From Alternaria dauci (taxonomy: Eukaryota > Ascomycota > Dothideomycetes > Pleosporales > Pleosporaceae), in NCBI RefSeq assembly GCF_042100115.1, contig NC_091276.1, positions 1,488,001 to 1,552,000 on the forward strand: a stretch of 64,000 nucleotides of DNA, read 5' to 3'. A model generated the notes under the pieces. The model worked only from the letters and a program-made list of their open reading frames with translations. It had not been told where the DNA came from and ran no database searches. Each line of letters starts with the position of its first letter. Position 1 is the first letter of the stretch. A program made the position numbers and the translations under genes. Of this stretch, positions 43,518 through 56,258 are shown piece by piece.

Positions 43518-45588
43518 ATGCCAGAGGCACAAGCAGCCGCCGCCCCGCCCGAGGAGGGCAAGAGTGTATGTCGCGAACGAGGCCCCTCCACTCTGATGCA
43601 AGCAGCTAACGTCTTCTTCACAGCTCCTCAGGTCAATCGCGCAAAGCGTAGGCATCTTCATGCTTATCCAGGGTGGCATGAAGTACCTCATGCCAAAGGC
43701 CCCTCAGACGACCCCCGCTGTCAACGATGCCGCGCAAACTGGCGCTGTCGCCGCTGTCAAGCCGACTGGCAATGTCGTGATCCCCGCATGGGAACAGCGC
43801 CCACAGTCTCTCGACCCCGGTGCTCAGTGGAACCCTGTCCCGTACGCTGTTGCGCCCATGTGGCCTACTGGCATCGAGATGGACATCGCCATGTACATCT
43901 CCTCGTCAGTCGCCATGCCCCCGCTCAAGTCGATGCCCAAGGAATCGCTGTTGATTGACGAGAAGAACTTCAAGTTTGGGGATTACAAGGACACTAGAGA
44001 GATCCAGACCGAATTCAAAGTTCCGCGCGAGGTGCAACACAATGCCACTCTACTTGCCCACTTCTATGTGGCACAGAGCGGCAGTGTGCTCGATCCCGCG
44101 CAGCCAGGCTACGACACTAGCAAGGCCTATCACTTCATCCGCCCACTGTCCCAATACCAACCCAAGAAGAAGATCGCCAAGACAAGGAACCTGCTGAGCG
44201 ACATGCCGGAAAGAGATGCCGTCGAGACCGAAGAAGAGAAGAATGCGCCAAAGATTGTAGCTTCCTACTATCATCCCAACTTCACCATCTCCTTGATCCC
44301 CGACGCGGGCACCATGCAGTACGCCACCATGCATCCCGGCCCAAGGCGGTTCATTACCGTTGAGGCTACCGGTGCACGAGATGCGACTGGTCAGCACAGC
44401 TGGTACTATCCCATTGTCTTCACAAACACTTTCTGGCAGCTCAAGAAGCACATGATTGAGCTGAACGACACTGTCACAACCCTCCCGCTCAACGTGAAGC
44501 TCAACAACCTTGCCCACTGGAAGTACAACCTCTTCGCAGCAGTCGACGAGAACCTCAATGCCAACGCCAGGGCTGCCGCTGCCGGTCAATCCACCCCCGG
44601 AGGCGGCGATGGCTCTGAGATGGAAATGTTCAAAGAGATCCTCATTGACAGCAACTCATACCTACTCGCCATCACCGCAGTTGTCTCTGTCTTCCACATG
44701 ATCTTCGAGATGCTCGCTTTCAAGAACGACGTTCAGCATTGGCGCAAGAAGAAAGACAACGTTGGAACTTCAGTCCGTACTATCCTCGCAAACGTCTTCA
44801 TGCAGGCCGTCATCTTCCTCTACCTCATCGACAACAACGAGAATACGTCTTACATGATCCTCTTTGGTCAGGGTATGGGCATGGCAATCGAAGCATGGAA
44901 GATTACCAAGTCAGTCAATGTGCGCATTCGTCAAACCGCGCCGGGCTCTCTGCTCCCGTATACCATCGTGTTCGAGGACAAGCACGTCCTCTCTGACACA
45001 GAGAAAAAGACGGAAGAGTACGATGCCATTGCATTCAAGTACCTCTACATGGTCGCCGTACCTCTCCTCATTGCATATGCGATTTACTCTCTCATGTACG
45101 AAACACACAAGTCGTGGTACTCCTTCATCATCACCACCCTTGTTGGCTCCGTCTACGCCTACGGCTTCCTTATGATGGTCCCCGCTCTCTACATCAACTA
45201 CCGTCTGCAGTCCGTTGCCCACATGCCTGGACGCGCCATGACATACAAGTTCCTCAACACATTCATCGATGACCTCTTCGCTTTCACCATCAAGATGCCC
45301 ACTCTGCACCGTCTGGCTACTCTCCGTGACGACGTCATTTTCTTCGTTTACCTCTTCCAGACTTGGAAGTACAAAGTCGATTACAACCGTGTCAACGAGT
45401 TTGGACAGGGTGGTGATGAGGAGGAGGTCGAGGAAAAGGATGCCAACAAGCCACTGGCTGCGCATCCTGGTGGCGATAAGAGCTTGAAAGTGCCTGACGC
45501 TGACAAGCTAGAGAAGGTGCAGAAGGAGAAGGCGGAAGCACAGGCGACGGGTAGTCAGAAGAAGAGTGGTGCTACCAAGAGGAAGTAG
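43518..45588 (+). CDS. CLPTM1-family transmembrane protein
   Basis: Two exons: 43518-43565 and 43624-45588, with a 58-nt intron (GTATGT...TTCACAG); 670 aa. The N-terminus MPEAQAAAAPPEEGKS joins a first membrane helix (LLRSIAQSVGIFMLIQGG). A large lumenal/extracytosolic domain follows, with family blocks WNPVPYAVAPMWP, YYHPNFTISLIPD and FTNTFWQLKKHMIELN. A C-terminal cluster of about five transmembrane helices starts at YLLAITAVVSVFHMIFEML, which is preceded by the motif FKEILIDSN and followed by FKNDVQHWRKK. CLPTM1 proteins reside mainly in the ER; in animals they retain receptors or scramble lipids (CLPTM1L). The fungal role is little studied. The tail is Lys/Glu-rich and ends KRK. Confidence 0.95.
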
Positions 45589-46325
45589 AACCTCCTGTGA
45601 AGATGGGGCAGTGGATATTACACAGGAAACCCAGTAAATATATAATGTTGGACAACTTATCAAGAAAAGATATCACCATGTCCATTAACAGAAGCCCTGT
45701 TAGCGGGATGCATAGTTTCCGTTCGACATCCAGATTCGTGCAATGACAACTTACAAAGGCCCTTGCTTTCCAGGTTGCTTGATTCTCCCTACTTGCTGGC
45801 TGCCACATCCCTGTTGTGTGCGTGTGGGTTGAACATGTATCAGTTTCAAACTCAGTCAAGCGTGAGATGCAAACGCAAAGGATGAAAGCGGGGCGAAGAT
45901 GAAAATTCGTATTTTCGTTACAAGACCAGCAACCGGGGTAGATATACTAGAGATATACCGCCAAAGCGTGAATGTAAACTAATGTAGTGGTACATTTGAC
46001 TGGTGCATATGAGAAACCTTTGGGATGTCTTCACTCCCAACGTGTGCCAGCGCTGGGTTGGATAACTAATAGACGCAATCGCAGCAGCAACGCCTCGCAA
46101 TGCTCTTGAACTGGGAAAGAAAGCAGTCCACCGTGGATGCGCTTTATCAAATTTCCGATCATGCTCAGAACGTATTTGTAATAGACAAAAGCCAGAAAGA
46201 CCCGTATTGGAAGACTACCACCTCTGGCAGGCTAGTCGGTTGGAAAATAGTTGTATACAGAAAAGCGATTTAGATCAAAGTGCCGGCACAATCACTGTGT
46301 TGAAAGCAGATCATCTCGGTGGGAG
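45589..46325. other. Intergenic, convergent 3' ends
   Basis: 0.74 kb between CLPTM1 and the Nrd1/Seb1 homologue. Nothing was recognised. Confidence 0.5.
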
Positions 46326-48580
46326 TCATGAAAACCCTGGCAGCTGGAATCCAAAGCCAGGAACTGCAGGTGGGACAGCAACTCCTTGCTCAGGTCGGGG
46401 CGAAATGTGTCGTGGGTCGTTGACGGCACGATGGTCTTGCTTGCGGAACTTGGCCGGACCGTTGTTGTCGAAACCACCACACCCACCAGCAAAATCGTTG
46501 CGTCCAAAATCTGCACGGTCGCTGAAGTCATTTCGTCCGTTGGGATTACCACGTCCGCCATGGTCTCCGCGTGCATTAAAGTCACCTCGGTTACCGAACC
46601 CTCCGCGACCACCACGAGGGACATCAGTCGGTACACGTCGGCTGATGGCTATGTTTTGTTAGTTGGGTAACAAGTGAGAAATTGGTACACGTACCTTTTG
46701 AAGAAACACCCGCACCGATCTCGATGTCAGGCTCCTCGATTACCATGCCTCCTTCTAGAGGCCGGCCACCTGTTCCACCATTCTCAGCGGTCAAAGCCCA
46801 CTTGCGATCAGCATCGGTAAGACGAGAAATAGGAACAACACTAATGCCCGTGGTGTAATCACTACAGTCACGAGGACCAAAACCGACACCCCATCTCGTC
46901 TAGTATCGTTAGTAAGTGAGGTAGGTACTCCAAGAATAACATCCTTACCTGGCGCGCCTTGGATTGCGCAGCGGGATCCTGGAGAGTGTCCATACCCTGT
47001 TTGGCAGCGACGGCATCCGGGCGGGTCAACATCTTGACGAAAGCATGCCGCTTATCCTGGTTGACAATACATGTTTGGACTCTACCAAAACGAGCAAATA
47101 TGCTTCGGATCTCACTTTCCGTCCCACCAGCACCACCTACGAATAATGTACGACTAAGAACCCTGATGTGCTCGCGCGGAAGAGTTTCATCCCACTCGAT
47201 ATACTTTGACTGGCCATACGCCGCTCTAGGTGGACTCGGTTGTCGTCGCGGCGGCGAACGCTGGCGATACTCATTACGATCATTACGACCTCCCCGCTGT
47301 TTACCACGACCACGACCGCGCTCACCTCGCTCAAAGCGTTGTGCATTGCCTTCAGGACCTGCATTGGGATCGTACACACCATATGTTGGACTCTCCCGCC
47401 GATTCGGGTTGGGTGGAGATCTCACAGGTGATCGTCGACGCTGATAGTCTGGCGATCTGCTACGATCTCGCATTCTAGTATCGTTCAGATCATATCTGTC
47501 TCCCTGGTTACCGTTTTGTACAGCAGGCTGAACCTGTGGAGTCTGTGCAACAGCCGGAGGCGGCATAGGCATTCCGCCATTTTGGGCCATAGCCAATGTA
47601 TTCAGTGCCTGTATTGCCTGGTCGGGTGGGATAGAGCCAGCAGTCATAGCCTTTAGAATCTGAGTCACGATCTCATTCGTACCAGCAGGCGGAATGGGCA
47701 TGTTAGGCTGCCCAATTACTCCAGTAGGTGGCGGAGGCACAAACCCTGGAGGTGGAGGCGGCACCATATTCTGCTGAAAAGGAAATGGAGAGGCTGCTGC
47801 AGGTGGGGGGTTAGTTTGCCCATTTTGCTGACCAACGCCAGCCAGTGCGGCGAAAAGAGCACCTGGGTCCTGTGGAGGTTGAGGCATAGCTACAGGTGGT
47901 GGTGGCGGTGGCTGTTGGTTAGTGTGGCCATTGAAGGCTGGAACTAAGCCGTTGCTCTTAGGCGGCTCTGAGGGTGCTGGCACGTCTATGTTCACTACTG
48001 GTTAGCTATATGGAGGCTGGAGTACGGGCCGTGACCTACTATTCTGGCCTCCGTTCAGCTGCTGCTTGAAGCCGGCGAGCATGTCGAGCGGGAAGGTTTG
48101 GCCGCGCTCCCATATGTCTAGCAGCTTGGAGATCTTCTCTTTCTGTGTCTCTGGTGCGGACTGAATCAAGTTGTGCATCATGGCTGGAAGCACGTCTCGC
48201 ATCATCTGCACTCCTGAAGCATATGTTCCTTGGGCGGCATGCTTAGACACGGTCTGGCCGGCCTGCTTAGCTCTCTCGACCCATTGACGGGCGACTGCAT
48301 CTACGACGTATAGTACTCCTAGCTTGTGTGTGGCGACGCTGTTCTGAAGCTGTTGGGCGATCTTTTGAACGATTACGGAATGCGACTATATGTGGGTTGA
48401 AGTACTTAGTACGGTGTCCCATGTGCACAGATGATGTGTAGGAGGTCCTCGCGACTGGCATACCTGGATGTTGTCTACGCACAGCTGCGTGATAGCCTTG
48501 ATCTTGGTGGGTGTGACACCAGGCGGCTTGAGGGCTTGTAGCGACTGCAATTGCGTGCCTAATTCGTCCATGGCTGCCAT
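46326..48580 (-). CDS. Nrd1/Seb1-type RNA-binding transcription termination factor (CID + RRM)
   Basis: Five exons: 48580-48464, 48385-48040, 47997-46949, 46899-46695 and 46648-46326; 679 aa. The introns are 78, 42, 49 and 46 nt, all in phase. Residues about 1-150 form a CID (Pol II CTD-interacting domain; HKLGVLYVVDAVARQWVE, FPLDMLAGFKQQL). A Pro/Gln-rich linker and an RS/RGG-type basic patch (RDRSRSPDYQRRRSPVRSPP, GRGRGKQRGGRNDRN) follow. The RRM contains RVLSRTLFVGGAGG (RNP2-like) and KRHAFVKM (RNP1-like), then the conserved TRWGVGFGPRDCSDY block. The C-terminus is a Gly/Arg/Asn/Asp-rich low-complexity tail. In yeasts this family couples the Pol II CTD to RNA termination and 3' processing. 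Confidence 0.92.
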
Positions 48581-49737
48581 GGTTAGGTTCAACGAGCCAG
48601 ATCAGACTTGATGCGAAAGAAAAAGACGTGTCGGTGATGGCGTGCTATGGGAGTTCAGCGCGGTGGTGAGAGAGCCGAGACGGCAATCGCGCAAGCACTC
48701 TACTCGAACCCGCAAGATGACAGCCGGAGCGGACAGATCTAGGTATTAGGATGACTGTAGAAGAAAGGTGCAGTTGAGCGAGCTGAGTGCGAGATGCAAT
48801 GCGCAGTGGGGGGGACTGCGCTGACGTGTTGTGTAGGGTGAGAGAGCCGACTGTTGCGCGCTTCAATCTAGAGTGCGACCGCGCGCAGAGATTGAGATGC
48901 GCCAGCGGTTTCTACGAGATTCGCAGCGAGCCAGAGTGCAAAGAAGCAGCGGGGATAGGTCGCAAGAGTCGAGGCTGATCTACGTCAAGGGCGCAGTTGC
49001 AGAGCAGGCGAGTAAGACCTGTGAGATGAGTCCAGAGGGATAGCTAGGTGCCTCCTTCGTGCTGAGTTTGAGAAAATGGCGCTAGCGCCGGTCACGTGAC
49101 GAAATGATGGAGTTGCTCCACACCCAGCCCGGACTCCCAAGCCTGCTGGCCGGACGCTTGCAGCATCGGGGAGCCCTGCATTTGTTGACCCAACAATGTC
49201 CCGACGTTTCTGTACATGTGGCCTTTTCCAGCTGTGTGGTCCACAGCAGAAACTGTGCCTTGCATATGGGCAAACGAGCGTGTTCTGTCTGCATGTTTTC
49301 TACAGCACTGCCGTCTCCAAGCCCGACTGATGTTCTGCCGAGGCGATAAGATGTCCTGTTACATGTTCCAAGCTTAGCTACTCCATACCATGGCTTGTAT
49401 ACACAGACGCCCGGCAGCAGCGGCTACGTAATCGACGCCGGTGCGCACAAGCGAACGTGGGCACGACGACAACATGAGTTCCTCGGTGTGCTAGATCCGG
49501 GCCATTGGGCGAAAGCAATGTTCCCTCGACAGCCATTGATTGTCCAGGAAGCCCACAGCTCCGGAACTGAGGGACTTCCGGACGTTGCCCACGCGGGTAG
49601 TCTTCCTTTCGCTGCATGGTTGCGCGACCATGACGACCGTGCGAGCTCCACCGATATTTTCTCGCATCGTCCCGATCGCAGCCTTTTAACTCGCACCCAT
49701 CCACCCGCCCTCTTGTCCTTCTTCACCCATCACCACA
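48581..49737. other. Divergent intergenic region, Seb1-like / citrate synthase
   Basis: 1.16 kb holding both promoters. Short frames on both strands lack motifs. Confidence 0.5.
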
Positions 49738-51308
49738 ATGGCATCTGCTCTACGACTGTCGAGCGCTTTCCGCGCCGCCGCCCCCCTGCGGACCACAGCC
49801 TTCAATGGCCTCCGCTGCTACTCGAGCAAGACTCAGGTATGCCCACTTGCTTTGTTCCGCCCAACGACGGCGCTAACCAAGCCAATTGCAGTCGCTGAAG
49901 GAGACCTTCGCCAACAAGCTGCCCGGCGAGATTGAGAAGATCAAGAAGCTCCGCAAGTACGTGCTGCCATGCCCGCGCCCGCCGCAATGCACCGCTGACA
50001 TCATATCCCAGGGAGCACGGCAACACTGTCATCGGCGAGGTCACTCTCGACCAGGTCTACGGTGGTGCCCGTGGCATCAAGTCCCTCGTCTGGGAGGGTT
50101 CAGTCCTCGACTCTGAGGAGGGTATCCGCTTCCGTGGCAAGACCGTATGTTGTGGCACTTTTAACCGCCTTTTTTTTAGAACCACTGCTTATACGTGATA
50201 GATCCCCGAATGCCAGGAGCTCCTCCCCAAGGCCCCCGGTGGCCAGGAGCCTCTCCCAGAAGGTCTCTTCTGGCTCCTCTTGACCGGCGAGGTTCCCTCC
50301 GAGCAGCAGGTCCGCGACCTCTCCGCCGAGTGGGCTGCCCGCTCCGACGTCCCCAAGTTTGTCGAGGAGCTCATCGACCGCTGCCCCAGCGATCTTCACC
50401 CAATGGCCCAGTTCTCTCTCGCCGTCACCGCTCTCGAGCACGAGTCCAACTTCGCCAAGGCCTACGCCAAGGGTATGCACAAGTCGCAGTACTGGGAGCA
50501 CACCTTTGAGGATGCCATGGACCTCATCGCGAAGCTCCCCACTCTCGCCGCCAAGATCTACCGCAACGTCTACAAGGACGGCAAGGTTGCTCCCATCCAG
50601 AAGGACAAGGACTACTCGTTCAACTTGGCCAACCAGCTCGGTTTCTCCGAGAACAAGGACTTTGTTGAGCTGATGCGCCTGTACCTCACCATCCACACCG
50701 ACCACGAGGGTGGCAACGTCAGCGCCCACACCACGCACTTGGTTGGATCCGCTCTCAGCTCTCCTTACCTGTCTCTGGCTGCCGGTCTTAACGGTCTTGC
50801 TGGTCCTCTCCACGGATTGGCCAACCAGGAAGTCCTTGTCTGGCTCCAGAAGATGAAGAAGGCCATTGGCAACGACCTCAGCGACCAGGCCATCAAGGAC
50901 TACCTGTGGTCTACCCTCAAGGCTGGCCAAGTCGTTCCCGGATACGGCCACGCTGTTCTCCGCAAGACCGACCCCCGCTACGTGTCGCAGCGCGAGTTCG
51001 CTCAGAAGCACCTGCCCGACGACCCCATGTTCAAGCTTGTCAGCCAGGTCTACAAGATTGCCCCCGGTGTTCTCACCGAGCACGGCAAGACCAAGAACCC
51101 CTACCCCAACGTCGATGCCCACTCTGGTGTCCTCCTCCAGTACTACGGCCTCACTGAGCAGAACTACTACACCGTTCTCTTTGGTGTATCCCGTGCGCTC
51201 GGTGTCCTTCCCCAGCTCATCATCGACCGTGCCGTCGGTGCCCCCATTGAGAGGCCCAAGTCTTTCAGCACCGAGGCTTACGCCAAGTTGGTTGGCGCAA
51301 AGTTGTAA
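49738..51308 (+). CDS. Citrate synthase, mitochondrial
   Basis: Four exons: 49738-49836, 49892-49956, 50012-50144 and 50202-51308, with introns of 55-57 nt; 467 aa. The mitochondrial presequence is [18 protein letters not shown]...CYSS. Mature citrate synthase motifs are GYRGI-like [20 protein letters not shown] (His near 179), [16 protein letters not shown] (His near 349) and DAHSG (Asp near 404), the catalytic triad. It condenses acetyl-CoA and oxaloacetate in the TCA cycle; closely related methylcitrate synthases cannot be fully excluded, but the length and sequence blocks fit citrate synthase. Strong C-ending codon bias indicates high expression. The next gene downstream on the same strand is the citrate carrier Yhm2. 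Confidence 0.95.
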
Positions 51309-52109
51309 GCACGTTACTGCAACGTGCTCTACGGTCAGGAGAGTGTGGAGGAATTTATTTGACATTCTAAGATACCTTGTCCTGTGTAGAATTGCAATGT
51401 AAGGATAGGGAGCGGGAGCGTTACGGCGCTATATCACTACTTTTCAGTAGACGACTTGCTGTAATGTCACGTCTTGATGACCAGAAATCTACTCTCTATG
51501 AAGTTCACCACACTGTGTTTCTGTGCATGACCAATTCCGATGAGGGCGTCCGGAGATGATACGGTTGCACCAGTAAGCGGTGCAAAAAGTAACAAACGGT
51601 GAGAAAAGTAACCGGAATACGCATAGTGCGGGTATCCCCCTTTCGTTGAGCGATGGGGAACCGATACGGCTCGTTGAGGTGTGGATGCAGTGCGCCCGAC
51701 GCCAATCCGAGATCCAACAGCTCGCGGCGCAATTCAAGTCGTACAGAGTGCGAGGTAGCAATTGCAAAAGCAAGCATGGAGACGCTCGCATTGGAGGGAG
51801 CGATTTCTGCACAGGAACATGGATTGCGAAAGCAACGGCAGACCCCTCCAACATGGTACTGAGGTGCGGAAAGCTCGAGCGGGACATGGCTCTTCCGCCA
51901 AGTGGCCGATAGCCTCAGGGACAACCCCAATAATAGCGCGCCCGGACGGCGGTCAACCAGAGAAACACAGACCACCTCGCAAGCTCCTACCGTTTTTCTA
52001 TGCATCCTTTTCCTCTCTCTGCTCACACACTTGACACTCCTCACATTTGCGACGAAGCACCCTTTTGCCTTGGTCAGGCCGCATATCTTGGACAAGAGAA
52101 CCCCAGAGA
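51309..52109. other. Intergenic between citrate synthase and Yhm2
   Basis: 0.8 kb containing the 3' flank of citrate synthase and the Yhm2 promoter with a pyrimidine-rich leader just before the ATG. No separate gene was recognised. Confidence 0.5.
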
Positions 52110-53345
52110 ATGAGCTCCACACCTGCGACGGGCGTCCCCAGCATGGCCAGGAACGGCCCGCCAACGCTCGAGAAGAAGCCGGTCAAGTTTAGCAACTTGT
52201 TGCGTGAGTCTGCCTACAGACACAGGATTCTTGATGTATGCTGACGGCAACGACAGTTGGTGCTGGTCTCAACATGTTCGAGTAAGTAAACACAGCCCAC
52301 TTCGACACCAAGATAGGACTGGCACTAACTGAGCCCTACAGAGTAACAACTCTGGGACAGGTACGCGATTCCGACAGATACGTCGTTTGCTGGAAACACA
52401 CTAACGCTACTTGATAGCCGTTGGAGGTCGTCAAGACTACCATGGCTGCCAACAGGTCTGAAGGCTTCTCGGGGGCTATTGGCCGCATCTGGGCGCGCGG
52501 AGGTGTTCTCGGATGTCAGTATCCGTTACCTGGTGCTCAACAGTTGTCCCTAACAGACATGCAGTCTACCAGGGTCTCATTCCATGGGCCTGGATCGAAG
52601 CCTCCACCAAAGGAGCCGTCCTCCTCTTCGTCGCTTCGGAAGCCGAATACTACGCCAAGTCGTTCGGCGCTCCCGACTTCCTCGCCGGTATCTCTGGTGG
52701 CATGACGGGTGGTCTCGCACAAGCCTATGCCACCATGGGTTTCTGCACTTGCATGAAGACGGTTGAGATCACAAAGCACAAGGTCGCAGCCACCGGCGCG
52801 AAGCCCCCGGGTACGCTCGAGACGTTCATGCAGATCTGGCGCACTGAGGGTCTCCGCGGTATCAACCGAGGTGTCAATGCTGTCGCGGTGCGTCAGGTCA
52901 CCAACTGGGGATCTCGCTTTGGTCTGTCCCGTGTTGCGGAAACCGGTATCCGCAAGGTCATGGACAAGGAGCATGGCGAGAAGCTCTCTGTGATTGAAAA
53001 GATCACTGCTTCAGCTCTCGGTGGTGGTTTGAGCGCGTGGAACCAACCTATCGAGGTTATCCGTGTTGAGCTCCAGTCCAAGACTGTTGACCCCAACCGC
53101 CCCAAGAACCTGAATGTTGCATCAGCGTTCAAGTACATCTATTCCAACAACGGTATCAAGGGCCTTTACCGTGGTGTTACCCCCCGAATCGGTCTCGGCG
53201 TTTGGCAGACGGTCTGCATGGTTGCTCTGGGCGATGTGTAAGTTTTACCATCACTACCACATGTCCGCAAAGGTGCTAACCAATTTATAGTGCCAAGGAA
53301 GCTGTTGAGAAGCTCACTGGCGACAAAGTCACTGCAAAGCATTAG
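52110..53345 (+). CDS. YHM2: Mitochondrial citrate/oxoglutarate carrier Yhm2
   Basis: Six exons: 52110-52203, 52257-52281, 52342-52360, 52418-52514, 52565-53237 and 53291-53345; 320 aa. Exons 2 and 3 are only 25 and 19 nt. Introns are 50-60 nt and all joins keep frame: NLLLGAGLNMFEVTTLGQPLEVVKTT and GFYQGLIPW. This matches yeast Yhm2 closely (PLEVxKTTMAANR, QGLIPWAWIEASTKGAVLLFV, GFCTCMKTVEITxHK). Carrier signatures PLEVVK and PIEVIR mark repeats 1 and 3, and the second repeat is atypical, as in Yhm2. Yhm2 exchanges citrate for 2-oxoglutarate across the inner mitochondrial membrane and supplies cytosolic NADPH and acetyl-CoA; it was first noted as an mtDNA-stabilising protein. Confidence 0.95.
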
Positions 53346-53878
53346 ATGGCGTTCGGAGTCTCAATCTAACGGGTTTGATGTTCAAGCTATGATCTATCCA
53401 ATCAGTTCGCGGAGGCTTTTGTCTTTGTAAGAGGGAGCACGACTAGAGATATATGACTCGGATGTTCATATGGCGCAATAAGATTATAATATTGATGAAG
53501 CTGAGAAGTTTCTGACATTGGAATTTCTCTTTGATCATGCGACTTATATGTGAAACCCTATGAGAATGCATCCCAGGCGAGCGTTTCCGACTACAAAAAG
53601 ACTTGTTATCCCTGAGCGGTCCTCGGTGACACAAATTCCTAATTTTCTCACCTTCTTTTGCGTATATAGTCGCACGGCGTACAACATAATATACCCTCCT
53701 TAATTGGGGTGTGCGTTACCACTCGTCAAATTGGGCGCATCCATATCCTTGAGAGATCGCAGACGTTGGATCGTCCAATCACGAGACCGTGCTCGACGCT
53801 AGTTCACGTCACACATCTACGATCAACTCATGTTCCTTCCCTCATCATCGCTCCTGTATCACCTCCCTCCAAGCAAGA
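53346..53878. other. Intergenic between Yhm2 and the CRT10-like gene
   Basis: 0.53 kb. Nothing was recognised beyond the 5' flank of the next gene. Confidence 0.5.
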
Positions 53879-56178
53879 ATGCGGTATTCGTCATGTACAA
53901 ACATATCGCCTGCATCCCAACGGGACGTCATCGCGGAGACCAAAGGGTGAGTTATTCACCGAGTTGACCAATTGGCTTCCTCATACGGCCGTTGTTGATC
54001 CAGAATAGTTTCTCAACAGCGTCGCACAACCAAGTTTGAGGGGATGGCGTTGCGACTTAACGGCACTTTCGCACCGATACAATCTCTATTTCCTCGCCTC
54101 TGTCGATGTAGTTCATGTCTATCAACCCACTTTTCCCGATCAGAACTTACCTAGCGAGGCTGAGCTGGTCCTACATCCGCCCAAAACCGGTGTCATTGGC
54201 CAAGGCATCGACCCCTTGAACCCTCACTCTATCACACGTCTCCTTGTTGATTATCTCGGCAATGATGAGATTCTTCTTCTGGCCTGTGACGACGGCGACG
54301 TTATCGGATATCGGACCCAAGAGATTCAACGAGCACTGGAACACCGAACCAATCTGCAAGAGCCTGCCAATGACGATAGCGTTCATGCGTTCCTCCATCG
54401 TAACGTTGGTGCAAGTGCATGGGGCCTAGCGGTACATCGAGAGGCCCGCATCATTGCAGTTAGTGCGGTAATGATGATTTCCAAGTCTCGCACGCGCCCT
54501 ACTCTTCTGACCTTGAACAGAATACTCATCGGATCACCATAATCGCGTATGCCCTCGCCTCTGATAGCGAGTTGGATGTCTCAGGCCACAATGCTGAAAG
54601 ACTTCCTCCCCCTGGCCCTAATCCTCCACATAACAGGCAAACAGACGATGTTTTTACTCTCTCGGCGACAAACAACATACCTGCGCTGTCATTCTACGGC
54701 AATTCTGGGCGTTGGCTATTGAGCAGTTGCATCGATGGCAAAACCTCGCTATGGGACTTGCATTCAAGAGAAGAGGTAGCTACGTTCCAGCTGGGCTGGT
54801 GCGCAAGCGCAAGCGATCTCTCGACGCCGCCTCGCTACTTTCGCCATAGATTCCTGTGCGAATGCTCGGCTGCCCAAAATATACTCCATGGGGCCTGGGG
54901 TACTATAGCACTAGATACACGATCAGCGTACGAGTTATCCTCAGTGGAAGAATCCTCGCCAGCTGCCATTACGGCCGACTTTCTGGATATTACCAATCAG
55001 AAGGAACGATTCCGAGTTTCGAACCGCGCCTATCTTTCCGAGTCCAGCGACAGTGATTACGATTCGGATGATACAGATGATGCAGATGACGAAGACGATG
55101 GCACAGATGAGGAACAATCCGCACAACCTTTTGCGCAATTGATTCAAGCTGTAAGTTGAAACACGTGCACGAAGGGGCATGAGCTATCCTACTTGTTGCT
55201 ATGGCTCAGATTATAACCTCATATTCAACACAAGAGGAACCCTGTCAAACGGTATGATACTAACTACATGTTTTGCTGTTAGATGGTAGGCGAGCTTCAA
55301 AACGGTGACACTACACAACCGCTTGTTCAACATGAGTCTCATCTTCATATGTTAGACCAGATGGGAACGTTTTATAGGGCCCAACCCGTAGTCAAAAGAC
55401 CTTATCGCGTAATTATGAATTCAAGACAGCTCACGCAACTCAGCGGCACGGTAAGATATATGTCTTCACCTTCTTACATCCTCCCAAACTTATCAAAATC
55501 AGGATGCCATCAATTCCCCTTTTCTGATCTTTACGAAAGAGGACGTTTTTCTTGTCCAGGGCTCATACAAGACATCCATGAACCATGCCCTCAATCAAGT
55601 AAGGGTCCAAGTTACGAATCGCAGGTGAGATAGGCACTGACTTCTTACACCAATATTGCAGGTCACTGCTATGCAGCGACCACTACATCCTGGCCAATGG
55701 GTAGAGGCTCTTGATTCTCAAGATCGACACTGCTTCTTTTCTCATGTACCTGAGCTAGGTATCTTCATAGTTGGATCGCCCATCGGTCATGCTGGCGTAT
55801 TCAGCTTATATTTTACCAAACACGAGGACCGTGAACAGCCACGTTATGGATTCAAGCTGGAGTATTTGTTGCCTTTCCACAAGAACGATCAGACCAAAAT
55901 AGCCGGAGTGCCGCAGGGACGACTGCTTGGTATAGCTGTAGCACCCATACAAGGTACGATGCAGGATGTTCATGTATCAGTCTAGTGTCTAACTAGTGTT
56001 TGATCTAGGCATGTTTGACGTTCCAAGAGACAATGAAGCATCAGAGAAAGAGAAAGAGACGCCGCAACCAAGACGATGGCGCTTGATCATGTACTATACG
56101 GATCACACCGTATTGAGCTTTGAGTTGTCAAGGCAGAGAGTGGACGAGTCACCGTCCTTGAGCGATATGGTCGTTTAG
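53879..56178 (+). CDS. CRT10-like beta-propeller protein
   Basis: Seven exons: 53879-53946, 54020-54467, 54521-55150, 55283-55450, 55503-55598, 55662-55953 and 56009-56178; 623 aa. The N-terminus CDLTALSHRYNLYFLASVDVVHVYQPTFPDQ and HSITRLLVDYLGNDEILLLACDDGDVIGY match the CRT10 family (PF08728). A WD-like blade is seen at ALSFYGNSGRWLLSSCIDGKTSLWDL. An acidic Asp/Glu run follows at roughly residue 360. Yeast Crt10 influences expression of ribonucleotide reductase genes, but its biochemistry is unclear. The 132-nt third intron may hide a 42-nt microexon (55210-55251) in frame, though the remaining 31-nt intron would be very short. Confidence 0.82.
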
Positions 56179-56258
56179 CACTTTGTATATTGTATCGGTA
56201 CTATCATCCAGTGTAGGATGCTTTGTTTCTTGTGTATCATCCATTTCCTCATGACTGA

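Noticed and set aside
42268..45588. Idea of a secondary-metabolite or effector cluster around LOG, proteases and CLPTM1
   Set aside because: No synthase, tailoring enzyme, cluster regulator or transporter set is present; neighbours are housekeeping genes.
50100..51365. 421-codon open frame antisense to citrate synthase
   Set aside because: It mirrors the strong C/G third-position bias of the citrate synthase exon and has no motif; typical shadow of a highly expressed gene.
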